Positions 53,083 through 60,212 of a stretch of 64,000 nt of DNA are shown here, piece by piece (positions within the stretch are counted from its first letter, which is position 1; each line of letters begins with the position of its first letter). Position numbers and translations under genes: made by a program. This DNA is from Thermoflexus hugenholtzii (GTDB lineage Bacteria > Chloroflexota > Anaerolineae > Thermoflexales > Thermoflexaceae), in NCBI RefSeq assembly GCF_018771565.1, contig NZ_CP076326.1, positions 2,480,001-2,544,000 of the forward strand, written 5' to 3'. Under the pieces are notes generated by a model, which saw only the letters and a list, made by a program, of their open reading frames with translations, was not told the DNA's origin and did not search any database.

Positions 53083-54828
53083 TCACTGCTGGATGTCCCA
53101 CTTCTCGATGTGCTCCAGGCCGCCCAGCACCGAGAAGGTGCGCTTCACATACGGCTTGGTGACCGTGACGCGGGTGTACCAGTAGATGGGGATGATGGCC
53201 GCGTCCTTGGCCACCAGGATGTCCTCGGCCTGGGCGTAGAGCTCTCGGGCCTTGTTCTCATCGGTCTCCCGCAGGGCCTGATCGACCAGGCGGTCGAACT
53301 CCGGATTCCCCCACTTCGTGTGGTTGTTGTCGGAGGTGGAGTAGAACACATCCTTCAGGAAGTTGCTGGCGTGGGGGTAATCCTGGCACCAGCCCAGCCG
53401 CCAGACCTGCGGCGGGTCGGTCTGGAGGGTCTTCAGGTAGACCTTCCACTCCTGGGTCTCCAGCTTCACGTCAACGCCCAGGACCTCCTTCCACATCTGC
53501 TGGATGGCCTCGGCGATCTTGATGTGGCCCTCCACCTGGTTGACCATCAGGGTGATCGGCGGCAGGTTCTTCACATCGCCGCCATACTTCTCCTTGAGGA
53601 CCTCCTGGAAGAGCTGCTTGGCCCGCTCAGGGTCATACTTCACGCCCAGGTTGGGATGGGTCTGGAGGGTGGGCGCCGCCTGCAGACCGGGCCGGGAGAA
53701 CCACTGGGCCGGCTCCTGGCCGCCCTTGGTCACGTTCTCCACGATGGCCTTGCGGTCCACGGCCAGGGAGAAGGCCAGGCGCATGCGGGCATCATCGAAG
53801 GGCGGCTTGGTGACGTTGAAGCCGTAGTAGTAGGTGCACAGGATCGGCGCGATCTTCAGCTCCTGGGAGAGCTTGGGATCGGCCTTCACCCGGTCGATCT
53901 CCGAGAGAGGCACGCCCGCCACATCCAGGTTGCCGGCCTCATACTCAGCGAAGGCCGGGGACTCATCCAGCATGCGGAAGACGATCTCCTCGATCTTCGG
54001 CTTGGGCACGCTGGGGATGTTGTCGGGCCAGAAGGGGTTGGCCACCATCACGATGTGGCTGTCGTGCACCCACTCCTTCATCACATAGGGCCCATAGGAG
54101 TGGTAAGCGCCGGTCTCCGTCCAGCGCTCGCCCTTCTCCTCGATCAGCCACTTGGGCTCCGCCCGCAGCATCCACAGGCCGGCGATGTTGGCGAAGAAGC
54201 CTACGGGCTCCTTCAGGGTGAACTGGATCGTGTAGTCGTCGATCACCTTGATGCCGACCTTCTCCGGCTCGGTGATGGTCCCCTCGTTGAACTCCTTGGC
54301 GCCCTCAATGAAGAAGGCCGGCACGTAGGCGTATTCGCCGCCGGTCTTGGGATCCAGGGTGCGGATGGCCCCATAGTAGAAGTCGTGGGCGGTCACGTAA
54401 CGGACGTTGCCCTTTTCATCCTTAACCTGCTCCACCTCCTGGCCGTTCCAGCGCACCCACGGGATGCCCTTGCGCAGGTAGAAGGTCCACACCTTGCCGT
54501 CCGGCGAGACCTCCCAGCGCTCCGCCATCCCGGGCTCCACCGCCGCCGTCTCCTCGTTCTGGCGGGTCAGGCCCACAAAGGCCAGCTCGATGATCTGGAT
54601 CGAAGAGGTGTCCGTCGCCAGGGAGGGATCCAGGGTCGGGACGTCACCGGGGCCCAGGTTCAGGCGGAGGACCTTACGAGGAACCGGCGTCGGGGTGACG
54701 ACCTTCTCGACGACCTTCTCTTTCTCGATCACCTGCGGGGTTGGCGTGGCCGCCGGGGCGCAGGCCGAGAGCACCAGGCCCACCAGGGCGACCAGCGAGA
54801 GCCACCACCAAGCACGTGAGCGGTTCAT
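53083..54828 (-). CDS. ABC transporter peptide-binding lipoprotein (family 5)
   Basis: A 581-residue binding protein. Signal peptide with lipobox VLSACAP, a short Thr/Pro spacer, then the OppA-like core: LGPGDVPTLDPSLATDTSS, YLRKGIPWVRWNGQEVEQVKD, AFSLAVDRKAIVENVTKGG and PIYWYTRVTVTKPYV. This is the E. coli OppA-type branch, so peptide uptake is likely. GGAGGAGG precedes the ATG, and a strong promoter is at 54941-54969. Confidence 0.9.
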   Translation of the reverse strand: MNRSRAWWWLSLVALVGLVLSACAPAATPTPQVIEKEKVVEKVVTPTPVPRKVLRLNLGPGDVPTLDPSLATDTSSIQIIELAFVGLTRQNEETAAVEPGMAERWEVSPDGKVWTFYLRKGIPWVRWNGQEVEQVKDEKGNVRYVTAHDFYYGAIRTLDPKTGGEYAYVPAFFIEGAKEFNEGTITEPEKVGIKVIDDYTIQFTLKEPVGFFANIAGLWMLRAEPKWLIEEKGERWTETGAYHSYGPYVMKEWVHDSHIVMVANPFWPDNIPSVPKPKIEEIVFRMLDESPAFAEYEAGNLDVAGVPLSEIDRVKADPKLSQELKIAPILCTYYYGFNVTKPPFDDARMRLAFSLAVDRKAIVENVTKGGQEPAQWFSRPGLQAAPTLQTHPNLGVKYDPERAKQLFQEVLKEKYGGDVKNLPPITLMVNQVEGHIKIAEAIQQMWKEVLGVDVKLETQEWKVYLKTLQTDPPQVWRLGWCQDYPHASNFLKDVFYSTSDNNHTKWGNPEFDRLVDQALRETDENKARELYAQAEDILVAKDAAIIPIYWYTRVTVTKPYVKRTFSVLGGLEHIEKWDIQQ

Positions 54829-54940
54829 CGCACCTCCTCCTTTTAGCCTTGAGATGACTGACTTCTCCGCAGCGGGGCCAGCGCTGATCTCACGCCGAGC
54901 TCGAAGGCCGCTCCCCCTCCGTTCGGGCTCTGCGTTATTA

Positions 54941-54969
54941 GTTATAACCACCTCCGGCCGTTTTGACAA
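54941..54969 (-). promoter_or_regulatory. Sigma70 promoter of the peptide-transporter operon
   Basis: Minus-strand TTGTCA (54964-54969) and TATAAC (54941-54946) with a 17-base spacer, about 107 bases before the translation start. Confidence 0.72.
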
Positions 54970-55027
54970 GAGGGGCCGGATCCCCGCTCCGGGCGCCGGG
55001 GGATGGCCTGGCTCCCCCACTTACCTT

Positions 55028-55042
55028 CATACCGGTGGTATG
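55028..55042 (+). promoter_or_regulatory. Candidate CsoR operator
   Basis: CATACCGGTGGTATG is a palindrome (6-bp arms around GGT) 36 bases before the csoR-like start. CsoR-family sites are G/C-tract palindromes of the ATACC...GGTAT form, so autoregulation is plausible. No clear -35/-10 was found beside it. Confidence 0.5.
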
Positions 55043-55077
55043 CTGGAAGAAGACCCTGATCGCCATCAGGAGGCCGG

Positions 55078-55434
55078 ATGCCCCGACGACCCTCATCGCG
55101 CCGCAAACCGACCCGGGACGCCCTCCTCCGGACGACCGGAGGGCCGCAGGTGCAGGTGTATCTCACGCCCGAACAGGAGCGCGCCTTAGACGCCCGCCTG
55201 GCGCGCATCGAAGGGCACCTGGCCGCCGTCCGGCGGATGCTGGCCGAGCACCAGGACTGCAACAGCCTGCTGGTGCAGCTGGCGGCGGTCAAGTCCGCCC
55301 TCAACCAAGCCATCCTGATGCTCCTGGAAAGCCATATGGAGGCCTGTATCATCGCCTGCGCCATGGACGCGGAGAGCCGCTCCGCCCTGGAGGGCCTGAA
55401 GGAGGCCATGGCCATCGTCCTGCGCAAGACATGA
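55078..55434 (+). CDS. CsoR-family metal-sensing repressor
   Basis: A 118-residue DUF156 protein made of three helices. The Cu(I) ligand set is complete: C61, H86 and C90, with the spacing 25 and 4 that equals C36-H61-C65 of the M. tuberculosis CsoR. An extra C94 is present. The extended basic N-terminus (about 30 residues) is unusual. It starts behind AGGAGG and is followed after 21 bases by the NfeD-protease fusion gene, so the two are probably cotranscribed. Copper is the best guess; related sensors bind nickel, sulfide or formaldehyde. Confidence 0.85.
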   Translation: MPRRPSSRRKPTRDALLRTTGGPQVQVYLTPEQERALDARLARIEGHLAAVRRMLAEHQDCNSLLVQLAAVKSALNQAILMLLESHMEACIIACAMDAESRSALEGLKEAMAIVLRKT

Positions 55435-55455
55435 GGCGATGAGGCGGAAACCCGC

Positions 55456-57033
55456 ATGGACCTTTTGCAGCTGCTCTGGGGCTGGCTGGCGGATCCAAAT
55501 GTCGCGTATCTCCTTCTGGTCGGCGGGATCCTGGCCGCCGTCGCCGCGTGGAGCATCCCGGGGACCGGGCTGGCAGAGGGCCTGGCCGTGCTCTTGCTGG
55601 GCCTGGCTGTGATCGGCCTGCTCCGGCTGCCCGTGAGCGCGGCCGGCCTCCTGCTGATCCTGCTGGGCTCCCTTCTTTTCCTGGGGGAGCTCTACCTCCA
55701 GAGCGGGGGATATCTGGGGCTCTCCGGGGCCCTGGCCATGAGCCTGGGCGGCCTGTTCCTGCTGCCGCCCGGCACCGGGCAACGCGTGGCCCCGGCGATC
55801 CTCATAGGGACCGCCCTAACAGGAGCGGCCGCCTCTTTCGGCCTGGCGCACCTGATGCGTCAGATGGGCCGGCGCCCTCCCCTTCAGTCCCCGGAGCGCC
55901 TGATCGGGGCGGAGGGGATCGCCCAGACGGATCTGGATCCCGAGGGAACCGTCTGGGTGCGGGGAGAAACGTGGACCGCCCGGGCTGTTGGGGAACGGAT
56001 CGCGGCCGGCGAGCGGGTTCGGGTCATGGCGGTGCAGGGGCTCCGCCTGCAGGTCACCCGGGTCGCACCGCCTCCGGAAGCCGGCGAGCCGTCCGCCGAC
56101 GCGCCGGATCCCGTTCCAGGGTCCATCGGGCCGACCGGCATCGGCGGGGCGATGGCCGTCCTCCTCTCCGTGCACTTCCTGGCTTTTCTGGGGTCCGGCT
56201 TCCCTCCGAACTCCCAGACCTCTGCCCCGGGGGAGGCCCTGGAAGCCATCCGCCAGCTCTCGGAACGGCTGGCCGCCCGGCCGATCGGCGAGCAGGTGGT
56301 CTTCGCCGTTCCTCTCGCCTTGATCCCAATTGCCACAGGAGCCCTCCTCGCGCTCCTCCTGCAGCTGCGGGATCGACGTTTCCTCTCCCGGATCCTGAGC
56401 TTCGCCTTGCTCGCCTCCTTCGGGGCAGCGCTTTTCTTCGCCCTGCACGAGCTGCTCTCCGCGCTGCTCGCGGCTCCCCCGCCGGTCTGGGCGGATCTCG
56501 TGCTGGGAGGACTGACCGTAGGCCTGATCCGGGAGGGACGGCGGCGCTCCTCCTGGGCCCTTTCGAACCTGATGGGTCTCCTGGCCTGCAGCGGGGCCGT
56601 CATCTACCTGGGATCTCTGCTTCCCCCGCCGGCCGCTGCGGCCCTGCTTCTGATCATGATCCTCTACGACGTGCTGGCCGTGCACGTCCTGGGGCATATG
56701 CAGCAGCTGGCCCGCTGGGCCTTCGAGGAGCGCCTTCCCATGCTGTTCATCATCCCGCTGGAGATCCCCCGCGCGAAGACCCAAGGGCCCATCCTGGCCA
56801 TGGGGTTCGGGGATGCCGTCCTGCCCGCCGTGCTGACGCTCTCCGCCTTGCGGGAACATCCTGCCCCGTGGCCGGCGATCGGAACGCTGATCGGCATCCT
56901 GGCGGGGCAGCTGCTCCTGACCGCCCGGCTGAGCGCCCGGCGACAGGTCCAGGCCGGGCTGCCGTTCCTGGCCGGAGGAGCGCTCCTGGGCTACAGCTTG
57001 GGATATCTTCTGAGCGCCGGCGGATTCGGGTAA
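55456..57033 (+). CDS. NfeD membrane/OB-fold domain fused to presenilin-like GxGD intramembrane aspartyl protease
   Basis: A 525-residue polytopic protein with two parts. Residues 1-205 match the rear half of long-form NfeD: five helices between 15 and 133 (AYLLLVGGILAAV, AAGLLLILLGSLLFLGELYL), then the OB fold at 149-203 (LIGAEGIAQTDLDPEGTVWV, GERIAAGERVRVMAV). The ClpP-like serine protease domain that usually precedes them is absent. Residues about 225-525 match presenilin/signal-peptide-peptidase homologues, closest in style to archaeal forms: catalytic Asp D405 in LYDVLAVHVLGHMQ, second Asp D453 in GxGD (MGFGDAVLPAVL), and P503-F504-L505 in QAGLPFLAGGALLGY at the PAL position. About nine helices fit that fold. 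It follows csoR by 21 bases. The fusion is not one I recognise as described. Confidence 0.82.
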   Translation: MDLLQLLWGWLADPNVAYLLLVGGILAAVAAWSIPGTGLAEGLAVLLLGLAVIGLLRLPVSAAGLLLILLGSLLFLGELYLQSGGYLGLSGALAMSLGGLFLLPPGTGQRVAPAILIGTALTGAAASFGLAHLMRQMGRRPPLQSPERLIGAEGIAQTDLDPEGTVWVRGETWTARAVGERIAAGERVRVMAVQGLRLQVTRVAPPPEAGEPSADAPDPVPGSIGPTGIGGAMAVLLSVHFLAFLGSGFPPNSQTSAPGEALEAIRQLSERLAARPIGEQVVFAVPLALIPIATGALLALLLQLRDRRFLSRILSFALLASFGAALFFALHELLSALLAAPPPVWADLVLGGLTVGLIREGRRRSSWALSNLMGLLACSGAVIYLGSLLPPPAAAALLLIMILYDVLAVHVLGHMQQLARWAFEERLPMLFIIPLEIPRAKTQGPILAMGFGDAVLPAVLTLSALREHPAPWPAIGTLIGILAGQLLLTARLSARRQVQAGLPFLAGGALLGYSLGYLLSAGGFG

Positions 57034-57048
57034 GCTCCCGCGAGATGG

Positions 57049-57077
57049 TTGCCGAATCGCCCCGGATGTGGTAGGAT
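57049..57077 (+). promoter_or_regulatory. Promoter of the rpsF operon
   Basis: TTGCCG (57049-57054) and TAGGAT (57072-57077) with a 17-base spacer, about 70 bases before the rpsF GTG. Confidence 0.6.
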
Positions 57078-57093
57078 ACCCTCCGGCTTTGCG

Positions 57094-57136
57094 CCTTTCC
57101 GCTCCCGCCCCGAGCGGGGGCAAACCCGTGGAAAGG
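57094..57136 (+). promoter_or_regulatory. Candidate S6:S18 autoregulatory leader structure
   Basis: An outer stem (57094-57100 with 57130-57136) and an inner stem (57104-57108 with 57114-57118) enclose an asymmetric loop with AAACCCG, which contains the CCG seen in known S6:S18 leader motifs. The outer stem runs into the ribosome site AGGAGG (57134-57139). Position upstream of rpsF fits autogenous control. Confidence 0.45.
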
Positions 57137-57147
57137 AGGTCATTTCC

Positions 57148-57462
57148 GTGCTGATCCAGCCTGCGCCGCGCATTCGACCTTATGAGCTGATGGTGGTCCT
57201 GGATCCGGATCTCAGCCCGGAGCAGCTGGACCAGACCATCGAGCGCATCAAAGGGGTGATCACCTCGAACGGTGGGCAGATCCAGGAGGTCATCCCCTGG
57301 GGTCGCCGCCGTTTCTGTTACCCCATTCGCAAGAAGATGGAAGGGCATTATGTCCTCATGCGGGCGGAGATGCCCGCGCCGGCGACCGCCTCCCTGGAGC
57401 GCACGCTGCGCATCACCGAAGAGGTGCTCCGCCACCTCCTGGTCCGTCTGGATGAGGATTGA
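57148..57462 (+). CDS. rpsF: 30S ribosomal protein S6
   Basis: A 104-residue bS6: RPYELMVVLDPDLSPEQLDQ, GGQIQEVIPWGRRRFCYPI (the S18 contact), and EGHYVLMRAEMPAPA then LRITEEVLRHLLVRLDED. The GTG at 57148 is chosen: AGGAGGT lies 8 bases upstream and S6 proteins start at this point. It begins the rpsF-ssb-rpsR operon and binds S18. Confidence 0.95.
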   Translation: MLIQPAPRIRPYELMVVLDPDLSPEQLDQTIERIKGVITSNGGQIQEVIPWGRRRFCYPIRKKMEGHYVLMRAEMPAPATASLERTLRITEEVLRHLLVRLDED

Positions 57463-57514
57463 ATGGGGGCGAGGCCGTCTCGTGGATCCGGAGAGAAGAG
57501 AAGGGAAGGGCTCC

Positions 57515-57913
57515 ATGCGTGGGCTGAACAAGGTGATGATCATCGGCCAGGTTGGGCGGGATCCGGAGATGCGGTTCACCCCTAACGGGCGCCCTGTGAC
57601 GACGTTCCCGGTGGCCACCACCCGCACCTGGATCGCCAGCAACGGCGATCGGCGGGAGGAGACGGAATGGTTCAACGTCGTGGCCTGGGGTGGACTGGCG
57701 GAGGTCTGCAAGCAGCGCCTGCGCAAAGGCATGTATGTCTATGTGGAAGGGCGCCTGCAGACCCGGGGATGGGAGGACGCGGAGGGCCGCCGGCACTATC
57801 GGACGGAGCTGGTGGCCAATGAGATGATCGTGCTGGGGGAAGGTCAAGCCGGCTCGCCATCCTTCGCAGAGGAGGCGGGCGAGGAGGAGAACGCGGAGGA
57901 GTTCCCCTTTTAA
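57515..57913 (+). CDS. ssb: Single-stranded DNA-binding protein
   Basis: A 132-residue SSB: OB fold with NKVMIIGQVGRDPEMRFTPN, TEWFNVVAWGGLAEVCKQRL and KGMYVYVEGRLQTRGWED. The acidic tail ends EEFPF, the hydrophobic tip that recruits partner proteins. It lies between rpsF and rpsR, the usual bacterial order. AAGGG precedes the ATG. Confidence 0.95.
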   Translation: MRGLNKVMIIGQVGRDPEMRFTPNGRPVTTFPVATTRTWIASNGDRREETEWFNVVAWGGLAEVCKQRLRKGMYVYVEGRLQTRGWEDAEGRRHYRTELVANEMIVLGEGQAGSPSFAEEAGEEENAEEFPF

Positions 57914-58013
57914 GCGGGGGATGGATTCGCCAGATCTTTATGCTGGCCGCGAAGAAGATCGCCGGGCATGACCGCGCCCGGGGATGCCCAGATCGCATGG
58001 AAGGAGGTTCGCC

Positions 58014-58373
58014 TTGACGGAAGATCGGAAGGAGATCGAAACACCACGCGCGGAGGCGGTGGAAGCGGCGGTGGAGAGCGCCGCCCCGGCTCCGGCGCCC
58101 GCGGCCCCGGCGAAGGCCGCGCCGACGCGCCGCTACGCGCAGCCACCCCGGCTGTGCTATTTCTGTGTCGAGCGGGTGGCCATCGATTACAAGAACGTCG
58201 ATCTGCTGCGCCGGTTCGTGAACGATCGCGCGCGCATCAAGCCGCGCCGACAGACCGGCACCTGCGCCAAGCATCAGCGACGCCTCTCCGTGGCCATCAA
58301 GCGGGCGCGCCATCTGGGGCTCCTGCCCTTCACCGCCGAGCACGTCCGCAAGTATGGCTGGGGCGGTCCCTGA
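58014..58373 (+). CDS. rpsR: 30S ribosomal protein S18
   Basis: A 119-residue bS18. The core has C48/C51 in [20 protein letters not shown], then [19 protein letters not shown] with the other zinc ligands (C and H), so it is the zinc-binding type. About 40 residues at the N-terminus are Ala/Pro/Glu-rich and unusual for S18, which is normally near 75-80 residues. The TTG at 58014 is preferred because AAGGAGG lies 7 bases upstream. rplI (L9), often next, is missing; a foldase gene follows a terminator instead. Confidence 0.92.
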   Translation: MTEDRKEIETPRAEAVEAAVESAAPAPAPAAPAKAAPTRRYAQPPRLCYFCVERVAIDYKNVDLLRRFVNDRARIKPRRQTGTCAKHQRRLSVAIKRARHLGLLPFTAEHVRKYGWGGP

Positions 58374-58423
58374 ACGCCTGCGGAAGCCCGGGGCCCCATG
58401 GGCCCTCCGGCATCTCCGGCATG

Positions 58424-58461
58424 CTCCCCCGGCCGCGCGACCGAGCGCCGGGCCGGGGGAG
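58424..58461 (+). terminator. Terminator after rpsR
   Basis: An 11-bp GC stem (58424-58434 with 58451-58461) and a 16-base loop, followed by TTTATGG on the plus strand. It ends the ribosomal operon before the foldase gene. Confidence 0.6.
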
Positions 58462-58500
58462 TTTATGGGTGCATCCTCCGAGCGCTCCTGAGGCGAGGGT

Positions 58501-59709
58501 ATGGCCCGGAAACCGAGCAGCATCAACCGCAAGGCCCTCTCCCGGGCGGAACAGGAAGCTCGCCTGCAGCGGATTCTTCTGCTCGCCGCCGGCGGGGTCG
58601 TCCTGCTCGCCCTGCTGATCATCGTAGGGGGATGGGTTTATGAGCAGGCCATCTGGCCGGAACAGCCGGTGGCGACTGTGGACGGCCAGCCCATCTCAAC
58701 CCGGGAGTTCCAGAAGCGATTCCGGTTCGCGCGGGCCGCGTTGCAACAGCAGGCCGCTTTCCTTCAGCAGGAGATCGCGGCGCTGGACCCCAACGATCCC
58801 ACCCAGGGCACCATCGCGGCCATCTACCGGCAGCAGCTGAACCAGATCAACCTGCAGCTCGAGGACCCCGTGGTCCTGGGCCGGGCGGTCCTCCAGCAGA
58901 TGATCGACGAGCGGCTGATCCGCCAGGAGGCCGAACGGCGGGGGATCCGGGTTTCGCCGGAGGCGGTGGACCGGGAGATCGAGCGGCGCTTCGGGTTTTT
59001 CCGGGAAACGCCCACGCCGGCGGCCTCCCCGACACCCCCGGCCACCCCTCCCGTTGGGACCGTCCTCACCGGCACCCCTACGGCGACCCCATTTCCCACG
59101 CCCACGCCGATGTCGGAAGCCAGCTTCCGGGCCCTTTACGCGGCGCGGCTCAAGCAATGGGGGGAGCTGGGGATCACGGAGGCGGACTACCGGGCCATGG
59201 TGGAGGCCGATTTGCTGGAGCAGCAGCTCCGGGAGGCCTTCGCCCGGGAGGTGCCGACCCACGAGGAGCAGGTGAACGTCCGTCTGATCACCGCGGAGAC
59301 CCCGGAGCTGGCCGGCGAGCTGCGCCGTCGGATTGAGCGCGAGGGGTTCGATCCGGTATTTGAGGAGGTGAAGGCGGGCAAGGTGGTGAGCGCCACCGCC
59401 CTGGATGCGGGCTGGACCCCGGTGGGCGGGCTGGGGCCGCTATATGGGGCGGAGCTGGAGAAGATCGTCTTCGCCACGCCGGTTCTTTCGACGACCCCGG
59501 TGATCACCTCGCCCTTGGGTTTTCACATCGCCTTCGTGGCCGGCCGCGAGGATCGGGAGCTGGCGCCCGGCTATCTGCAGGCCCGCCAGCAACAGGCCTT
59601 CGAGGACTGGCTCCAGCGCCAGCGCAACGATCCGACCCGCGTTCGCTATTTCGACTGGCAGAACCGCATCCCCCGCCAGAGCCTCAGGGGGACGGACTCC
59701 CGGCGGTAG
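58501..59709 (+). CDS. Membrane-anchored SurA/PrsA-like peptidyl-prolyl isomerase family protein
   Basis: A 402-residue protein with a membrane anchor at about 25-47 after a basic start, then a SurA N-terminal-like chaperone region (VATVDGQPISTREFQKRFRF, ARAVLQQMIDERLIRQEAERR). A Thr/Pro linker (TPTPAASPTP to TPFPTPTP) separates it from a parvulin-like domain: VNVRLITAETPELAGELRR, FDPVFEEV, DAGWTPVGGLGP and ITSPLGFHIAFVAGRED. Many such proteins are chaperones for exported proteins; isomerase activity is uncertain because the parvulin motifs are loose. Confidence 0.82.
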   Translation: MARKPSSINRKALSRAEQEARLQRILLLAAGGVVLLALLIIVGGWVYEQAIWPEQPVATVDGQPISTREFQKRFRFARAALQQQAAFLQQEIAALDPNDPTQGTIAAIYRQQLNQINLQLEDPVVLGRAVLQQMIDERLIRQEAERRGIRVSPEAVDREIERRFGFFRETPTPAASPTPPATPPVGTVLTGTPTATPFPTPTPMSEASFRALYAARLKQWGELGITEADYRAMVEADLLEQQLREAFAREVPTHEEQVNVRLITAETPELAGELRRRIEREGFDPVFEEVKAGKVVSATALDAGWTPVGGLGPLYGAELEKIVFATPVLSTTPVITSPLGFHIAFVAGREDRELAPGYLQARQQQAFEDWLQRQRNDPTRVRYFDWQNRIPRQSLRGTDSRR

Positions 59710-59842
59710 AAGCGGGCCTCTCCGGCAAGAAGGTGCGGATTGAAATCCCCTCCTTCGGCCGCATCATCGATCGCCACGCCCTCCGCGATATGCCGGGCGG
59801 TCACGGTGGTTTCCAGGAAACGAATGGAGAAGGCCGGAGAGC

Positions 59843-59875
59843 AAAACGCCCCGGGTCCCCAAGGCCCGGGGCGTT
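59843..59875 (-). terminator. Terminator of the tRNA operon
   Basis: Minus-strand 11-bp stem (59865-59875 with 59845-59855), then TTTTGC. It lies 12 bases past the tRNA-Cys end. Confidence 0.78.
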
Positions 59876-59886
59876 GCGTGGAGCAG

Positions 59887-59958
59887 AGGCGGCGGTGGGA
59901 ATCGAACCCACGTCTGGGGTTTTGCAGACCCCCGCCTGGGCCACTCGGCTACGCCGCC
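59887..59958 (-). tRNA. tRNA-Cys (GCA)
   Basis: A 72-base cloverleaf: 7-bp acceptor GGCGGCG/CGCCGCC, anticodon GCA in CTGCAAA, TTC-type T loop (GTTCGATTC) and U73, which is normal for tRNA-Cys. CCA is not encoded. Confidence 0.93.
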
Positions 59959-59962
59959 ACAG

Positions 59963-60035
59963 AGCGGGCGACGGGACTCGAACCCGCGACCTCCTCCATG
60001 GCAAGGAGGCGCTCCACCAGCTGAGCTACGCCCGC
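59963..60035 (-). tRNA. tRNA-Gly (GCC)
   Basis: A 73-base cloverleaf: acceptor GCGGGCG/CGCCCGC, D arm with AGCTCAGCTGGT, anticodon GCC in TTGCCAT, T loop GTTCGAGTC and U73. CCA is not encoded. It lies 4 bases upstream of tRNA-Cys. Confidence 0.93.
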
Positions 60036-60041
60036 CTGTAG

Positions 60042-60114
60042 TGCCGAGAGGCGGAGTCGAACCGCCGACCCCCCGGTTTTCAGCCGGGTGCTCTACCAAC
60101 TGAGCTATCTCGGC
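60042..60114 (-). tRNA. tRNA-Phe (GAA)
   Basis: A 73-base cloverleaf: acceptor GCCGAGA/TCTCGGC, D arm AGCTCAGTTGGT, anticodon GAA in CTGAAAA, T loop GTTCGACTC and A73. CCA is not encoded. First gene of the Phe-Gly-Cys operon. Confidence 0.94.
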
Positions 60115-60129
60115 CCTTTCCACAAAGAA

Positions 60130-60158
60130 TATGTAACACGGGTGGGGAGGTTTGTCAA
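60130..60158 (-). promoter_or_regulatory. Promoter of the tRNA operon
   Basis: Minus-strand perfect TTGACA (60153-60158), 17-base spacer and TACATA (60130-60135), about 10 bases before tRNA-Phe. Confidence 0.65.
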
Positions 60159-60212
60159 GGTTCCCCGCCCGATGCCCTGAGGAGAAGGGGCGGCCGGACC
60201 CCTGGACGGGGA

